Source: Adhaeribacter swui (GTDB lineage: Bacteria > Bacteroidota > Bacteroidia > Cytophagales > Hymenobacteraceae). From it: 64,000 nt of DNA. The notes under the pieces were generated by a model. That model was given only the letters and a program-made list of their open reading frames with translations, was not told the origin of the DNA and made no database searches. The translations under genes were made by a program, and so were the position numbers. The stretch covers positions 4,222,585 to 4,286,584 of the forward strand of contig NZ_CP055156.1 in NCBI RefSeq assembly GCF_014217805.1, in the 5' to 3' direction. The first letter of the stretch is position 1, and each line of letters starts with the position of its first letter. Shown here piece by piece: positions 1 through 7,933 of the stretch.

Positions 1-837
1 TTAAGCAGATAATATTAGTTCTAATTGTTTTTTTCTGGCGTACTCACTGGGTGGCATTCCGGCTAAAGCATCATGTGGTCGTTTATGGTTATAGTCGTTT
101 ACCCAAGTAGAAGTAATTTCTCTTACTTCCTCCAGGTTTTCAAACATGTAGACATCTAGCACCTGCCTCCGGAAAGTGCCATTAAAGCGTTCCACAAAAG
201 CATTCTGGGTCGGCTTGCCGGGTTGAATATAAATCAACTCAATGCCTTGCATCTGGCTCCATTCCGTCATTAAGCTAGCAATAAACTCTGGTCCATTATC
301 CATTCGAATCTGTTTTGGTTTTTCCCTTCGCCTGATCAAATGATTAAGTACCCAGACTACCCGATTGCTCTTCAACGAAAAGTCTACCTCCATGTGCAGT
401 GCTTCTCGGTTAAAATCATCTAGGACATGGAAGGAGCGGAACTTTCGCCCGTTTTCCAAAGCATCACTCATAAAATCAATCGACCAAGTGTGGTTCAACG
501 ACTCTGGTACTTGCAAGGGCTGTTGAGTGCGGGCGGGTAAGCGCCTTTTCGCTTTGCGCCGGATATTCAATCCAATAGCCTTGTAAATGCGATAAACCCG
601 TTTATGATTCCAGAGATAACCTTCTTGGCGCAACCGCCTGAAAGCTTTCCAAAAGCCTTCGCGGGGATGCTGCTCGGCTTTCTGCCGTAAAGCTTCTTCC
701 AGCGGCTGGTTATCTTTAACAACTTGATAGTAGTAAACCGACTTACTTAAGTTCAATACCCGGCACGCCCTACTGATGCCGGCTTGTGGTTGCTGGTACA
801 CCTCTTCCACGAGCTGTCGCTTTTGGCAGGGCTTCAA
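1..837 (-). CDS. IS3-family transposase OrfB (DDE catalytic domain)
   Basis: This is the integrase-like half of the transposase. A helix-turn-helix_21-type N-terminus (roughly residues 5-90) is followed by the retroviral-integrase core. The catalytic triad is visible as Asp121 (in WSIDFMSD), Asp180 (in RMDNGPEF) and Glu216 (in NAFVERFNG), with the family-typical N-x-x-RPH near the end. About 278 aa is the normal length. The nominal start is a TTG at 837, but the natural product is probably an OrfA-OrfB fusion made by -1 frameshifting at 840-846. The stop codon is at the first bases of the window, so the coding region is complete. Confidence 0.93.
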   Translation of the reverse strand: MKPCQKRQLVEEVYQQPQAGISRACRVLNLSKSVYYYQVVKDNQPLEEALRQKAEQHPREGFWKAFRRLRQEGYLWNHKRVYRIYKAIGLNIRRKAKRRLPARTQQPLQVPESLNHTWSIDFMSDALENGRKFRSFHVLDDFNREALHMEVDFSLKSNRVVWVLNHLIRRREKPKQIRMDNGPEFIASLMTEWSQMQGIELIYIQPGKPTQNAFVERFNGTFRRQVLDVYMFENLEEVREITSTWVNDYNHKRPHDALAGMPPSEYARKKQLELILSA

Positions 838-1100
838 AGCTTTTTTTCAATGATTTCTTTGGCTAGCTTTAGATCCAAGGCTAGTTCGGCGTACATGGCT
901 TTCAGCCGTCGGTTCTCTTCTTCTAAGTCCTTGAGCCGTTTGAGTTCCGTGGCATCCATGCCATTGTAGCGCTGCCGCCATTTGTAAAAAGCTGCCTGGC
1001 TCAGGCCATGCTCCCGGCTAATCTCGGCGGCGCTTTTGCCTTCCTCAAACTCCTTAAGGATTTTGGCAATTTGTTGGGGACTGAAGGTTTTTCTTTTCAT
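834..1100 (-). CDS. IS3-family transposase OrfA (HTH)
   Basis: A short transposase subunit of the HTH_Tnp_1 type. It begins at the ATG at 1100 ([18 protein letters not shown]); an upstream GTG in frame at 1106 is less likely. The helix-turn-helix covers about residues 8-45 ([18 protein letters not shown]), followed by a leucine-rich coiled coil ([19 protein letters not shown]) that usually drives multimerisation. It overlaps orfB by 4 nt in another frame and ends just after the A6G slippage heptamer, so it is made alone when slippage fails and as OrfAB when it succeeds. Confidence 0.92.
   Translation of the reverse strand: MKRKTFSPQQIAKILKEFEEGKSAAEISREHGLSQAAFYKWRQRYNGMDATELKRLKDLEEENRRLKAMYAELALDLKLAKEIIEKKL
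840..846 (-). other. programmed -1 frameshift site (A6G heptamer)
   Basis: On the minus strand the end of orfA reads GAA AAA AAG CTT TGA. The heptamer A-AAA-AAG sits in the right phase for tandem slippage, and a shift of -1 continues through GCT TTG AAG CCC into orfB without a stop. This is the standard way IS3 elements make OrfAB. I did not identify a stimulating stem-loop or internal Shine-Dalgarno with confidence. Confidence 0.85.
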
Positions 1101-1152
1101 AAGCACTGTTCTAAGTTAAATTTTTTTCTCTTCTCAAACAGTTCTATTTTCA

Positions 1153-1808
<656 letters not shown>

Positions 1809-2687
1809 TTAACTGTAAATCTTTTCTATAAATTGTTTCACGCTGGTTGGCTTTCTGCCTAGTAAAGATTCTAAAGTGTTATCTTCCAAGTCCATCATCC
1901 CTTCTGCCACCGCAGTGCCCCACATAATAAACATACCTATGTACATTTCCGGCACACCTGCTTTTTCCAAGATGGCTTTAAACGCCTCCACATCAGGAGA
2001 AAGATATTTTACTTCTTTGCCCAAAGCTTCCGAGATAAAGGTAGCTATTTGCTCAAAACTTACCGATGTATTGTTGGTTAAAGCATAAGTCTTGTTTACA
2101 TGCCCTTGGGTAGTTAATATAGCAACGGCTGCTTCAGCAAGTTCTTCCCGCAGAACCCAACTTGCTTTACCAGCTTGTGCCGGAAATAAAATAGTACTTG
2201 TTTCAGTAACTTTATCGCCTATGAAGGCCAAGATCATTTCCTGATAAATGCCGTTTTGCAGAATAGTGTAGTTTATACCACTTTTTTTTAAAAACTTTTC
2301 GGATTCTACATGAGAATTCTGAAAACCAGCAATAGCAGAAGTTTCATGACCATTCTTTCTGACAAAAGAGGTATAAATAATATGCTTAACATTAGCTTGT
2401 TTAGCAGCTGTTATGGCATTGATGTGATGTTTTGTGCGGTTTTCAATTGCACCTCGGTCATTACTGGAAACTAATAATAGCTTATCCACTCCTGCAAAAG
2501 CTTTTACCATTGAATCAACATCAGCATAATCGCCTATTCTAATAATAACTCCTTGTTCTGCTAACACCTGGTAATTTTCTTCATTTCTTACCAAGGCTGC
2601 AATATTGGTTGCGGCTACTCCCTTTTTTAATAAATGGGCTATGGCTTTCGAACCATAGTTCCCTGTTGCACCTGTAACTAAAATCAT
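1809..2687 (-). CDS. NmrA/QorB-like NAD(P)-dependent reductase
   Basis: An atypical short-chain dehydrogenase of 292 aa with the N-terminal dinucleotide motif TGATGNYG at residues 5-12, a single Rossmann domain, and NmrA-like features (DKLLLVSSND, HIIYTSFVRKN). The closest well-known relative by feel is E. coli QorB (YtfG), an NADPH:quinone reductase. It stands divergent from an HxlR-family gene, the same arrangement as qorB and its regulator in enterobacteria, which supports a role in electrophile or quinone detoxification. The active-site Tyr of classical SDRs is not obvious, as is normal for this group. Substrate is inferred, not shown. Confidence 0.85.
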   Translation of the reverse strand: MILVTGATGNYGSKAIAHLLKKGVAATNIAALVRNEENYQVLAEQGVIIRIGDYADVDSMVKAFAGVDKLLLVSSNDRGAIENRTKHHINAITAAKQANVKHIIYTSFVRKNGHETSAIAGFQNSHVESEKFLKKSGINYTILQNGIYQEMILAFIGDKVTETSTILFPAQAGKASWVLREELAEAAVAILTTQGHVNKTYALTNNTSVSFEQIATFISEALGKEVKYLSPDVEAFKAILEKAGVPEMYIGMFIMWGTAVAEGMMDLEDNTLESLLGRKPTSVKQFIEKIYS

Positions 2688-2725
2688 AATTATTATTTTG
2701 ATGAAGTGCCAAAGCTATGGAGGTT

Positions 2726-2778
2726 ACTATACTTTTTATACTTTGTTATTAATAATAAGTAGTATACTTTTGTATAGT
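2726..2778. promoter_or_regulatory. candidate HxlR operator/promoter region
   Basis: Between the divergent starts (2687 and 2800) lies a cluster of related words: ACTATAC at 2726-2732, TATACTTT at 2737-2744, AGTATACTTT at 2761-2770 and GTATAGT at 2772-2778. The outer two form an inverted repeat. Repeated AT-rich words in a shared promoter are what an HxlR-type dimer autoregulating the pair would need. No footprint evidence; the site is inferred from repetition and position. Confidence 0.45.
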
Positions 2779-2799
2779 GGATTATATAAACTAATAAAG

Positions 2800-3168
2800 A
2801 TGAATGATTTTAAAGAAATTGTACAGCAAGCAGGAGCATCCGAGCGATGCCCGCAAAACTATGTATTAGCTTTAACAGATACGATGAACGTTATTAGCGG
2901 CAAGTGGAAGTTGCCTATTATTGCTTCTTTATTACGTGGCAAAATCCGGTTTAAAGATTTACTGGATAATATAGAAAAAATTACCCCCCGCATGCTTTCT
3001 AAAGAACTAAAAGAACTGGAGATAAATAGTATTGTGGTGCGTAAAGTATATAATCAAACCCCGGTTTTAATTGAATATCAACTAACAGAATCTGGTAAAA
3101 GTTTGCTTAATCTTATAGATACTATGATTGACTGGGGGTTGACGCATCGAAGGAATGTTTGGTATTAG
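2800..3168 (+). CDS. HxlR/DUF24-family transcriptional regulator
   Basis: A winged-helix regulator of about 122 aa. The reading frame is open back to 2698, but the extra 34 residues (hydrophobic, translated from the repeat-rich promoter) do not belong to the family, so I use the ATG at 2800 (MNDFKEIVQQ). The core shows ISGKWKLPIIASLLRGKIRFKDLL and ITPRMLSKELKELE, the recognition part of HxlR proteins. A Cys sits just before the domain (SERCPQNY), where QorR- and HypR-type members carry a redox- or electrophile-sensing Cys. It probably controls itself and the divergent NmrA-like reductase. Confidence 0.9.
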   Translation: MNDFKEIVQQAGASERCPQNYVLALTDTMNVISGKWKLPIIASLLRGKIRFKDLLDNIEKITPRMLSKELKELEINSIVVRKVYNQTPVLIEYQLTESGKSLLNLIDTMIDWGLTHRRNVWY

Positions 3169-3312
3169 AAACTTTTGTCGTTCGAAAATTGCAGCTAACG
3201 TTAAAGTGTTTATGAAGTTGTGGCAATTGAAAAACGCCTGTTTCAATTAATTACAAAAGCAAAATAACGATTTAAAGCCGAATGCCCATTCGTCCAGCCA
3301 CAATTTTATAAA

Positions 3313-3342
3313 GACACTGTTGGTGACAGTATTAACAGTGTC
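3313..3342 (-). terminator. candidate terminator of the Mrr-like gene
   Basis: A perfect 9-bp stem (GACACTGTT / AACAGTGTC) with a 12-nt loop overlaps the stop codon at 3341 and is followed on the minus strand by a T/A-rich tail (TTTATAAAATT). Position and shape fit a Rho-independent terminator. Confidence 0.55.
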
Positions 3343-4369
3343 AAGGAGTTGTATTATGAAAATAGGTGAACGCATTTCCATCAATCAACTTGCTCAGTTT
3401 TGATATTAGTTCTTTTCCTTCAATTAGTTCTATTGTTACAGGAGCCAAATTTAATTTCTTCTGTAGCCATCTTTTTGCATCACGGGTAAACACAGAAGAT
3501 GTTACAAAGTAGCCTCTATTTGTTTCATCTCTTATTACGCCATAAAATTCTCTTACTTGTTCAACTTTAATTTTATTTTTATCCGGTTTTTTAGCTTCTA
3601 TGTAAGCCATAATTTTCTCACCGCTGTCAGTAATTTTCGTGGCTATCAAATCCTTTCCGCCATCTCTTGTTTTCTTTGTTCTCTTAATCTTCCAGCCTTC
3701 ATTTTCATATACAACTCCAACCAATTCTTCAAATTGATTAGCATTTAATAATTTATCAAAAGATTGTTGGCTGTTAAGTAGATAGTTGGATAAAAAGCCG
3801 GAAGGAAATTGATTTATTGATATTCCTCCCTTCAAAGCACTGCCGATTCCTACTTTCTCTTCTACTACTACACCAAATTCACTTGATGCAGGAAAGGGCA
3901 TAGTCCAAACTATTTTGTTCTTCGTCCGTAAATCTTGATAACTCAAATCATGAAACTCACTCTTAAATTTGTCAATTTTGTCTTTCAGAAGTGTTCTTGT
4001 TGCTGTCGCATACGGGCTGAAAACGTATCCAATTTTAACAGGTAAAACCTCGTTTAAAACTACTTGCCATAACTTTTTATAAAAAGACTGTTCTGATGTG
4101 CCTAAATAATTATGCAATTCTGGAAATAATTTTAGATACAATTTCGCGGTTTTTATATAGTCTAAATCAACTTTTGAATTAATTATTTCAGTATGATTAA
4201 CCAAAGATAAAAATGAGAATATCTGCCGTTCTTCTCGTTCAGTCAGCATTCTTTTTTCAAAAGGATGAAAACCAGTAATTAACTCAAACCTTTGCGTACT
4301 GTTTTTCTCCATGGCAAAAGCTACGTACATTTCATTGTACGTCGAATTAGAGTTTGTTACATTTTTCAT
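3341..4369 (-). CDS. solitary Mrr-like restriction endonuclease
   Basis: The C-terminal third (about residues 205-325) is a Mrr_cat-type PD-(D/E)xK nuclease: FEELVGVVYENEGW, then RDGGKDLIA with an acidic residue at 236/240, YIEAKK giving Glu258-x-Lys260, and VEQVREFYG with the helix Gln that follows the core in this family. The N-terminal 200 residues I do not recognise; they may bind DNA or sense a target. No methyltransferase or specificity subunit is nearby, which suggests a type IV-like (modification-dependent) or other defence role. The gene sits alone between spacers with short repeats, and its AT-rich sequence differs from its neighbours, a sign of possible transfer. Biochemical target unknown. 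Confidence 0.75.
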   Translation of the reverse strand: MKNVTNSNSTYNEMYVAFAMEKNSTQRFELITGFHPFEKRMLTEREERQIFSFLSLVNHTEIINSKVDLDYIKTAKLYLKLFPELHNYLGTSEQSFYKKLWQVVLNEVLPVKIGYVFSPYATATRTLLKDKIDKFKSEFHDLSYQDLRTKNKIVWTMPFPASSEFGVVVEEKVGIGSALKGGISINQFPSGFLSNYLLNSQQSFDKLLNANQFEELVGVVYENEGWKIKRTKKTRDGGKDLIATKITDSGEKIMAYIEAKKPDKNKIKVEQVREFYGVIRDETNRGYFVTSSVFTRDAKRWLQKKLNLAPVTIELIEGKELISKLSKLIDGNAFTYFHNTTP

Positions 4370-4412
4370 TTATTAAGAAGTTTAACGTCTCACAACAAAT
4401 TGCCACCAACTA

Positions 4413-4443
4413 GCAGATAAACGGAGTTGTTCCGGTTATCTGC
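4413..4443. repeat. 13-bp imperfect hairpin upstream of the Mrr-like gene
   Basis: GCAGATAAACGGA and TCCGGTTATCTGC pair over 13 positions with one mismatch around a 5-nt loop. The word GATAAACGGAGT recurs at 4489-4500, and CACAACAAATTGCCACCAAC at 4391-4410 resembles, in reverse, GAAGTTGTGGCAATT at 3215-3229 on the other side of the gene. Similar words are common in spacers of many Bacteroidota. Role unknown. Confidence 0.5.
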
Positions 4444-4618
4444 ATTATATTTTACTTGATTATTCCACATATACTCCATAAGTGGCGGGATAAACGGAGT
4501 ATTGCCGTTTTCTAATGTTTTATTTTTAGTTTAACAAAGCAAAATAAATCTGTAATTAACTACTAAAACCTAATCTCGGAAACCGATACAATAGCAAGTC
4601 GTGAAATACTATCAAATT

Positions 4619-5683
4619 TTAAACCCGTTCCAGTTTAACTGGGTAGGTTTTTTTAGAAGCCCATTGGGGTACGTAGATGTTTTCGTCGTTGTCTACGCAA
4701 ACGTCGTGGGGGTGCATGAAGGTGGTAAAACTGCGGTCTTTTTGCTGTTCCTGTAATACGTTTTTCACGTATTTGGGCTCGGTGCCACCCGGGGTGGAAA
4801 TTACCCGGTCTTTCTCGTCGAAAATGGTGATGTAGCCGGAATTAGGGTAATCCTGGGAAGTGCTGCGGTACACGGCAGCGTACAAGTTTTTGCCTTTGAT
4901 TATGGGCCGGCAGATAAATGAACCGGGCACCGGAATGGTAGCTAGGTATTTACCATCCAGGGTAAAGCGCTTTAAGCTGGTATGCGACCGGTCGGTAATG
5001 AGCAAGGTGGGGTTTTTCGCGTCGCGGTTATCGTAAAGTACCCCGTGGCAACAATCAAATTGCTCGTTGGCGGTGCCTTTGCCGCCAAAATGCCGGATGT
5101 ATTCGCCTTTGGCATTGTATTGGGTAATAAAATTTAAGCCGTAGCCGTCAGCCACGTAAATATCGCCGTTAGTAGGATTAATGGCGGTTTCGGTGGGTTT
5201 AAATTCGCCCGGATGATTGTAGCTTTTATTCTCGCGCGGATAGTCTAATTTTAAAATTTCTTTGCCTTTCAGGTCGGTTTTAATTACCTGGTTGCGGTCG
5301 GTGTCGGTGAGAAACAAAAACTGCTCGCCGCCTTCGTTGCTCAAGGTCAGGCCGTGCCCGCCAGGGTAACTAGTGCCCCAGCTTTCGAGCAGCTTACCCG
5401 ATTTATCATAAATTAAAACGTTGTTGCGGGTTTCGTTGGTGAGCAAAATTAAACGGCCCTGGGCATCCTGCACCATTTCGTGGCAATCGTTTACCGGGTT
5501 TTTGCCGGCATCCAGAACACCCCAACCTTCTACTACCCGGTACCGGTGCGAGTTATGCCCAATGGTTACCGCCGTAGTTTTAGCTAAACTTTTTTTTACC
5601 CAAATAGTCGGGAATAGGGTGCTGGCCAGCAAAGCAGAACCGGTTTTTTTCAGGAAGGTACGACGGGTGTTATCCAGGCTCAT
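4619..5683 (-). CDS. Tat-exported NHL/six-bladed beta-propeller protein
   Basis: The N-terminus carries a Tat signal (RRTFLKKTGSALLAS, twin Arg at 7-8). The rest is built of NHL-type blades with repeating phrases such as YDKSGKLLESWG, TDRNQVIKTDLKGKEIL, DIYVADGYGLNFITQYN and HPHDVCVDNDENIYVPQW, giving a propeller of about six blades. Such proteins resemble the lyase domain of peptidylglycine amidating enzymes but are mostly uncharacterised. It stands 123 bp downstream of the DUF1501 gene on the same strand and may be exported with it. Its substrate, if any, is not evident from sequence; a binding or scaffold function is equally possible. Confidence 0.8.
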   Translation of the reverse strand: MSLDNTRRTFLKKTGSALLASTLFPTIWVKKSLAKTTAVTIGHNSHRYRVVEGWGVLDAGKNPVNDCHEMVQDAQGRLILLTNETRNNVLIYDKSGKLLESWGTSYPGGHGLTLSNEGGEQFLFLTDTDRNQVIKTDLKGKEILKLDYPRENKSYNHPGEFKPTETAINPTNGDIYVADGYGLNFITQYNAKGEYIRHFGGKGTANEQFDCCHGVLYDNRDAKNPTLLITDRSHTSLKRFTLDGKYLATIPVPGSFICRPIIKGKNLYAAVYRSTSQDYPNSGYITIFDEKDRVISTPGGTEPKYVKNVLQEQQKDRSFTTFMHPHDVCVDNDENIYVPQWASKKTYPVKLERV

Positions 5684-5806
5684 TTTTTTAAATTTTTAAT
5701 TTTTAGCGGATTGATTTAAGAGGCTATTACCAGGTTCATGGGTTCACCCGGCATTTCTCACCAAACTAGTGTACAAAGAATTTTTAATTTACCGAATGGG
5801 CCGGTA

Positions 5807-7273
5807 TCAAGCAAATAATTCCATCACGGGTTTGCCTAAACCGTCGGGGGTGGTGTAAAAAGGCCGTTCTTCCACAATGGCGTGGGCATCTTCGGCAATG
5901 CCCAAGGCATGGTAAATGGTTTGGTGCACCTGATCAATCTTAACCGGTTTTTCGATGGTTTTGCACGGACGTTCGTCGGCGGTTTTGCCGTATACGTTGC
6001 CTTGTTTTATGCCGCCCCCAAACATTAAAATAGAGCAACCATCGGTAAAATGGCGGTGCATGCCGTAATTCTTCATGTCGTTGATTACCGTGGGCTGGTC
6101 TACCTGGTGTTTTACTTCGGCGCCGGGCCGGCCTTCCAGCATCATATCGCGACTAAATTCACTGGCCAAAATAACCAGGGTACGGTCGAGGTGACCGGTT
6201 TTATCTAAATCTTTGATGAGTTGCGCTACGGGGCCGTCAATTTCTTTTTTCATGTCGCGCAGGCGGGTGTGGCCGTTTTCGTGCGTGTCCCAGCCCATAA
6301 AAGGAACGTACTCGGTGGTAACACTAATAAATCGGGCCCCTTTTTCGGTGAGGCGGCGGGCCAGCAAACATCCCAAACCAAATTTACCGGTATTATATAC
6401 CTGGTACGATTCGCGCGGCTCGGTGCTCAGGTCAAAGGCTTTGGCTTCGGGCGAGTTTAACAGCATGTACGATTGCTCCATGGCACTTTTAAGTGATTCT
6501 TTTTGGTAATTGCTGCCAAACTCACCAAAAGCACTCTCGCTGATTAAATCGTTGTACAATTGATTCCGCTTTTCGAAACGTTTGTACGACATACCTACGG
6601 GTGGCTTCACACTATCCAAACCGCTAGTAGGGTCCGGAATCATGAAGGGACCAAATTCATTACCCAGAAACCCAGAAGTATGAAAGGCTTTTAATTCTTC
6701 GCCTTCGCCCAAAGTTAAGCGTTGGCCGATGTCAATAAAGGCCGGAATAACCGGATTTTTCGGACCTAGTTCCTTCGCAATCCAGGCGCCCAGATGCGGT
6801 GCCGCCACCGATTGCGGTGGTTCGTAGCAAGTATGCCAATGGTACTGGTGCCGCGAATGCAAGATAAAACCCAGATCTGCCGCCACGTACGACCGGATTA
6901 AGGTACCTTTGTCCAGTACCTGCCCAATAGACTCCAGACCCTCCGAAAAATGAATGCCGTCCAGCACCGTAGGCACCGATTTAAAAGTACTCAGCACCCG
7001 GTTCGAGTCCATGCCTTTCTCGAAGGGCGTGTAGCGTTTTGGGTCAAAGGTATCGGTGTGCGCCATGCCGCCAGCCATCCACAATAAAATGACGGTGTCG
7101 GCTTTAGAATGACCGATCTGGTTTTTTACCGCTTCGGATTCCAGTACTTGTTGGTTTTTGTCGCTTTTACAGGCAGTTAGCAACCCGGATACCGGGGCAC
7201 CCGCGGCTAAGGCGCCGAGGGTTGCGGCGCTGGCGGTTTTTAAAAATTCGCGTCGGTCCCATTTTGCTTTCAT
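5807..7273 (-). CDS. DUF1501 protein (sulfatase/phosphatase fold), Tat signal
   Basis: A 488-aa DUF1501 member, related to the alkaline-phosphatase superfamily. It has a twin-arginine signal (DRREFLKTASAATLGAL) ending in a lipobox-like LLTAC, so it may be a Tat-exported lipoprotein. Recognisable blocks are ILLWMAGGMAHTDTFDPK near residue 60, the central YVPFMGWDTHENGH, and LVILASEFSRD towards the end. DUF1501 genes are found next to DUF1549/DUF1553 cytochrome genes in Planctomycetes and Bacteroidota, exactly as here (upstream gene at 7934-10417). The joint function is not established; export of a large oxidative or hydrolytic complex is plausible. Confidence 0.9.
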   Translation of the reverse strand: MKAKWDRREFLKTASAATLGALAAGAPVSGLLTACKSDKNQQVLESEAVKNQIGHSKADTVILLWMAGGMAHTDTFDPKRYTPFEKGMDSNRVLSTFKSVPTVLDGIHFSEGLESIGQVLDKGTLIRSYVAADLGFILHSRHQYHWHTCYEPPQSVAAPHLGAWIAKELGPKNPVIPAFIDIGQRLTLGEGEELKAFHTSGFLGNEFGPFMIPDPTSGLDSVKPPVGMSYKRFEKRNQLYNDLISESAFGEFGSNYQKESLKSAMEQSYMLLNSPEAKAFDLSTEPRESYQVYNTGKFGLGCLLARRLTEKGARFISVTTEYVPFMGWDTHENGHTRLRDMKKEIDGPVAQLIKDLDKTGHLDRTLVILASEFSRDMMLEGRPGAEVKHQVDQPTVINDMKNYGMHRHFTDGCSILMFGGGIKQGNVYGKTADERPCKTIEKPVKIDQVHQTIYHALGIAEDAHAIVEERPFYTTPDGLGKPVMELFA

Positions 7274-7348
7274 TGTGGTAAAGAAGTTTGATTAAAAAGC
7301 TACTTTCTTAATTTAAATTATACCTACTAGGGAGTTAATTTGCCCTGC

Positions 7349-7600
7349 TATGGCGCGGGTTTACTTCCGTGCCTTTCGAATTAATGGCAGATAAGCTTAA
7401 AAGTTCTCGTTCGCATAGCCACTGTCCTAGCTTTGATTGCCAATTGAAGTTGTTTCATAGCTGAGGTTCTGTTCTTTTTGTCTTGACACAAAAAGAACCA
7501 AAAAAGTCAAGACGCTAAAAACTCGCTGAACGCTCGAACAGTTTAGCGTCGTTTTCTGCACCTGGCTGAAGCTATTTATTGCATAGCTAGATAGCAGAAT
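7349..7600. repeat. dispersed hairpin repeat, module A, copy 1
   Basis: About 250 bp shared with 19460-19657 and 42581-42870. It contains nested inverted repeats: TTCTTTTTGT/ACAAAAAGAA (10 bp, 6-nt loop), CTTGAC/GTCAAG, and GACGCTAAA/TTTAGCGTC (9 bp). A common lead-in is TTCTCGTTCGCATAGC. No reading frame is conserved between copies, so it looks like a non-coding mobile repeat or structured RNA. Confidence 0.8.
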
Positions 7601-7628
7601 TTTAAAAAATTAAATTATAAAATATACT

Positions 7629-7789
7629 ATCGCGGGCGTCTTCGCTCGTGATGATTATCGTCCGACCTCTGGCCGATGGTAGATTGCGTGTATTTTCGTT
7701 TTTTGCTTTCGTGTAACTCTTCGTTATTGTATTTCGGTTCACCCGGCCAGAGGTCTACCGGATAGTAGACACAAGCGTGGACGCTCGAT
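7629..7789. repeat. dispersed fold-back repeat, module B, copy 1
   Basis: A 161-bp imperfect palindrome. The left arm starts ATCGCGGGCGTCTTCGCTCG and runs to GACCTCTGGCCG; the right arm is its imperfect reverse complement (CGGCCAGAGGTC ... GCGTGGACGCTCGAT). A second copy lies at 42893-43033, again directly after module A in the same orientation. Confidence 0.8.
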
Positions 7790-7837
7790 CCAGCAGAAAC
7801 AGCCAAATTTTAAAAAATTTCAATCTTAAACTCTTCT

Positions 7838-7932
7838 AACCTGCAACTTGTAACCTGCAACCTTCCAACCTGCAACCTTCCAACCTGCAACCTGCAACTT
7901 TTAAACCTTTCAACTTTCCAACTTTCCAACTA
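7838..7932. repeat. degenerate tandem repeat next to a stop codon
   Basis: Variations on AACCTGCAACCTTCC and TTTCCAACTTTCC fill the 95 bp directly after the stop codon of the gene ending at 7934 (minus strand). Similar word-like repeats with other words lie at 19825-19848, 29097-29186 and 58068-58221. Confidence 0.7.
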
Positions 7933-7933
7933 A

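Noticed and set aside
2698-2799. N-terminal membrane extension of the HxlR regulator
   Set aside because: It is translated from the repeat-rich promoter and matches nothing in the family; the ATG at 2800 gives the normal length.
4391-4443. Integron attC site beside the Mrr-like gene
   Set aside because: There is a hairpin and GTTATCT-like end, but no proper RYYYAAC/GTTRRRY core pair, no integrase and no cassette array in the window.
7349-7789. CRISPR array or group II intron in the repeat-rich spacers
   Set aside because: No regular direct repeats with spacers, no domain V-like motif, no reverse transcriptase; the structure is palindromic instead.
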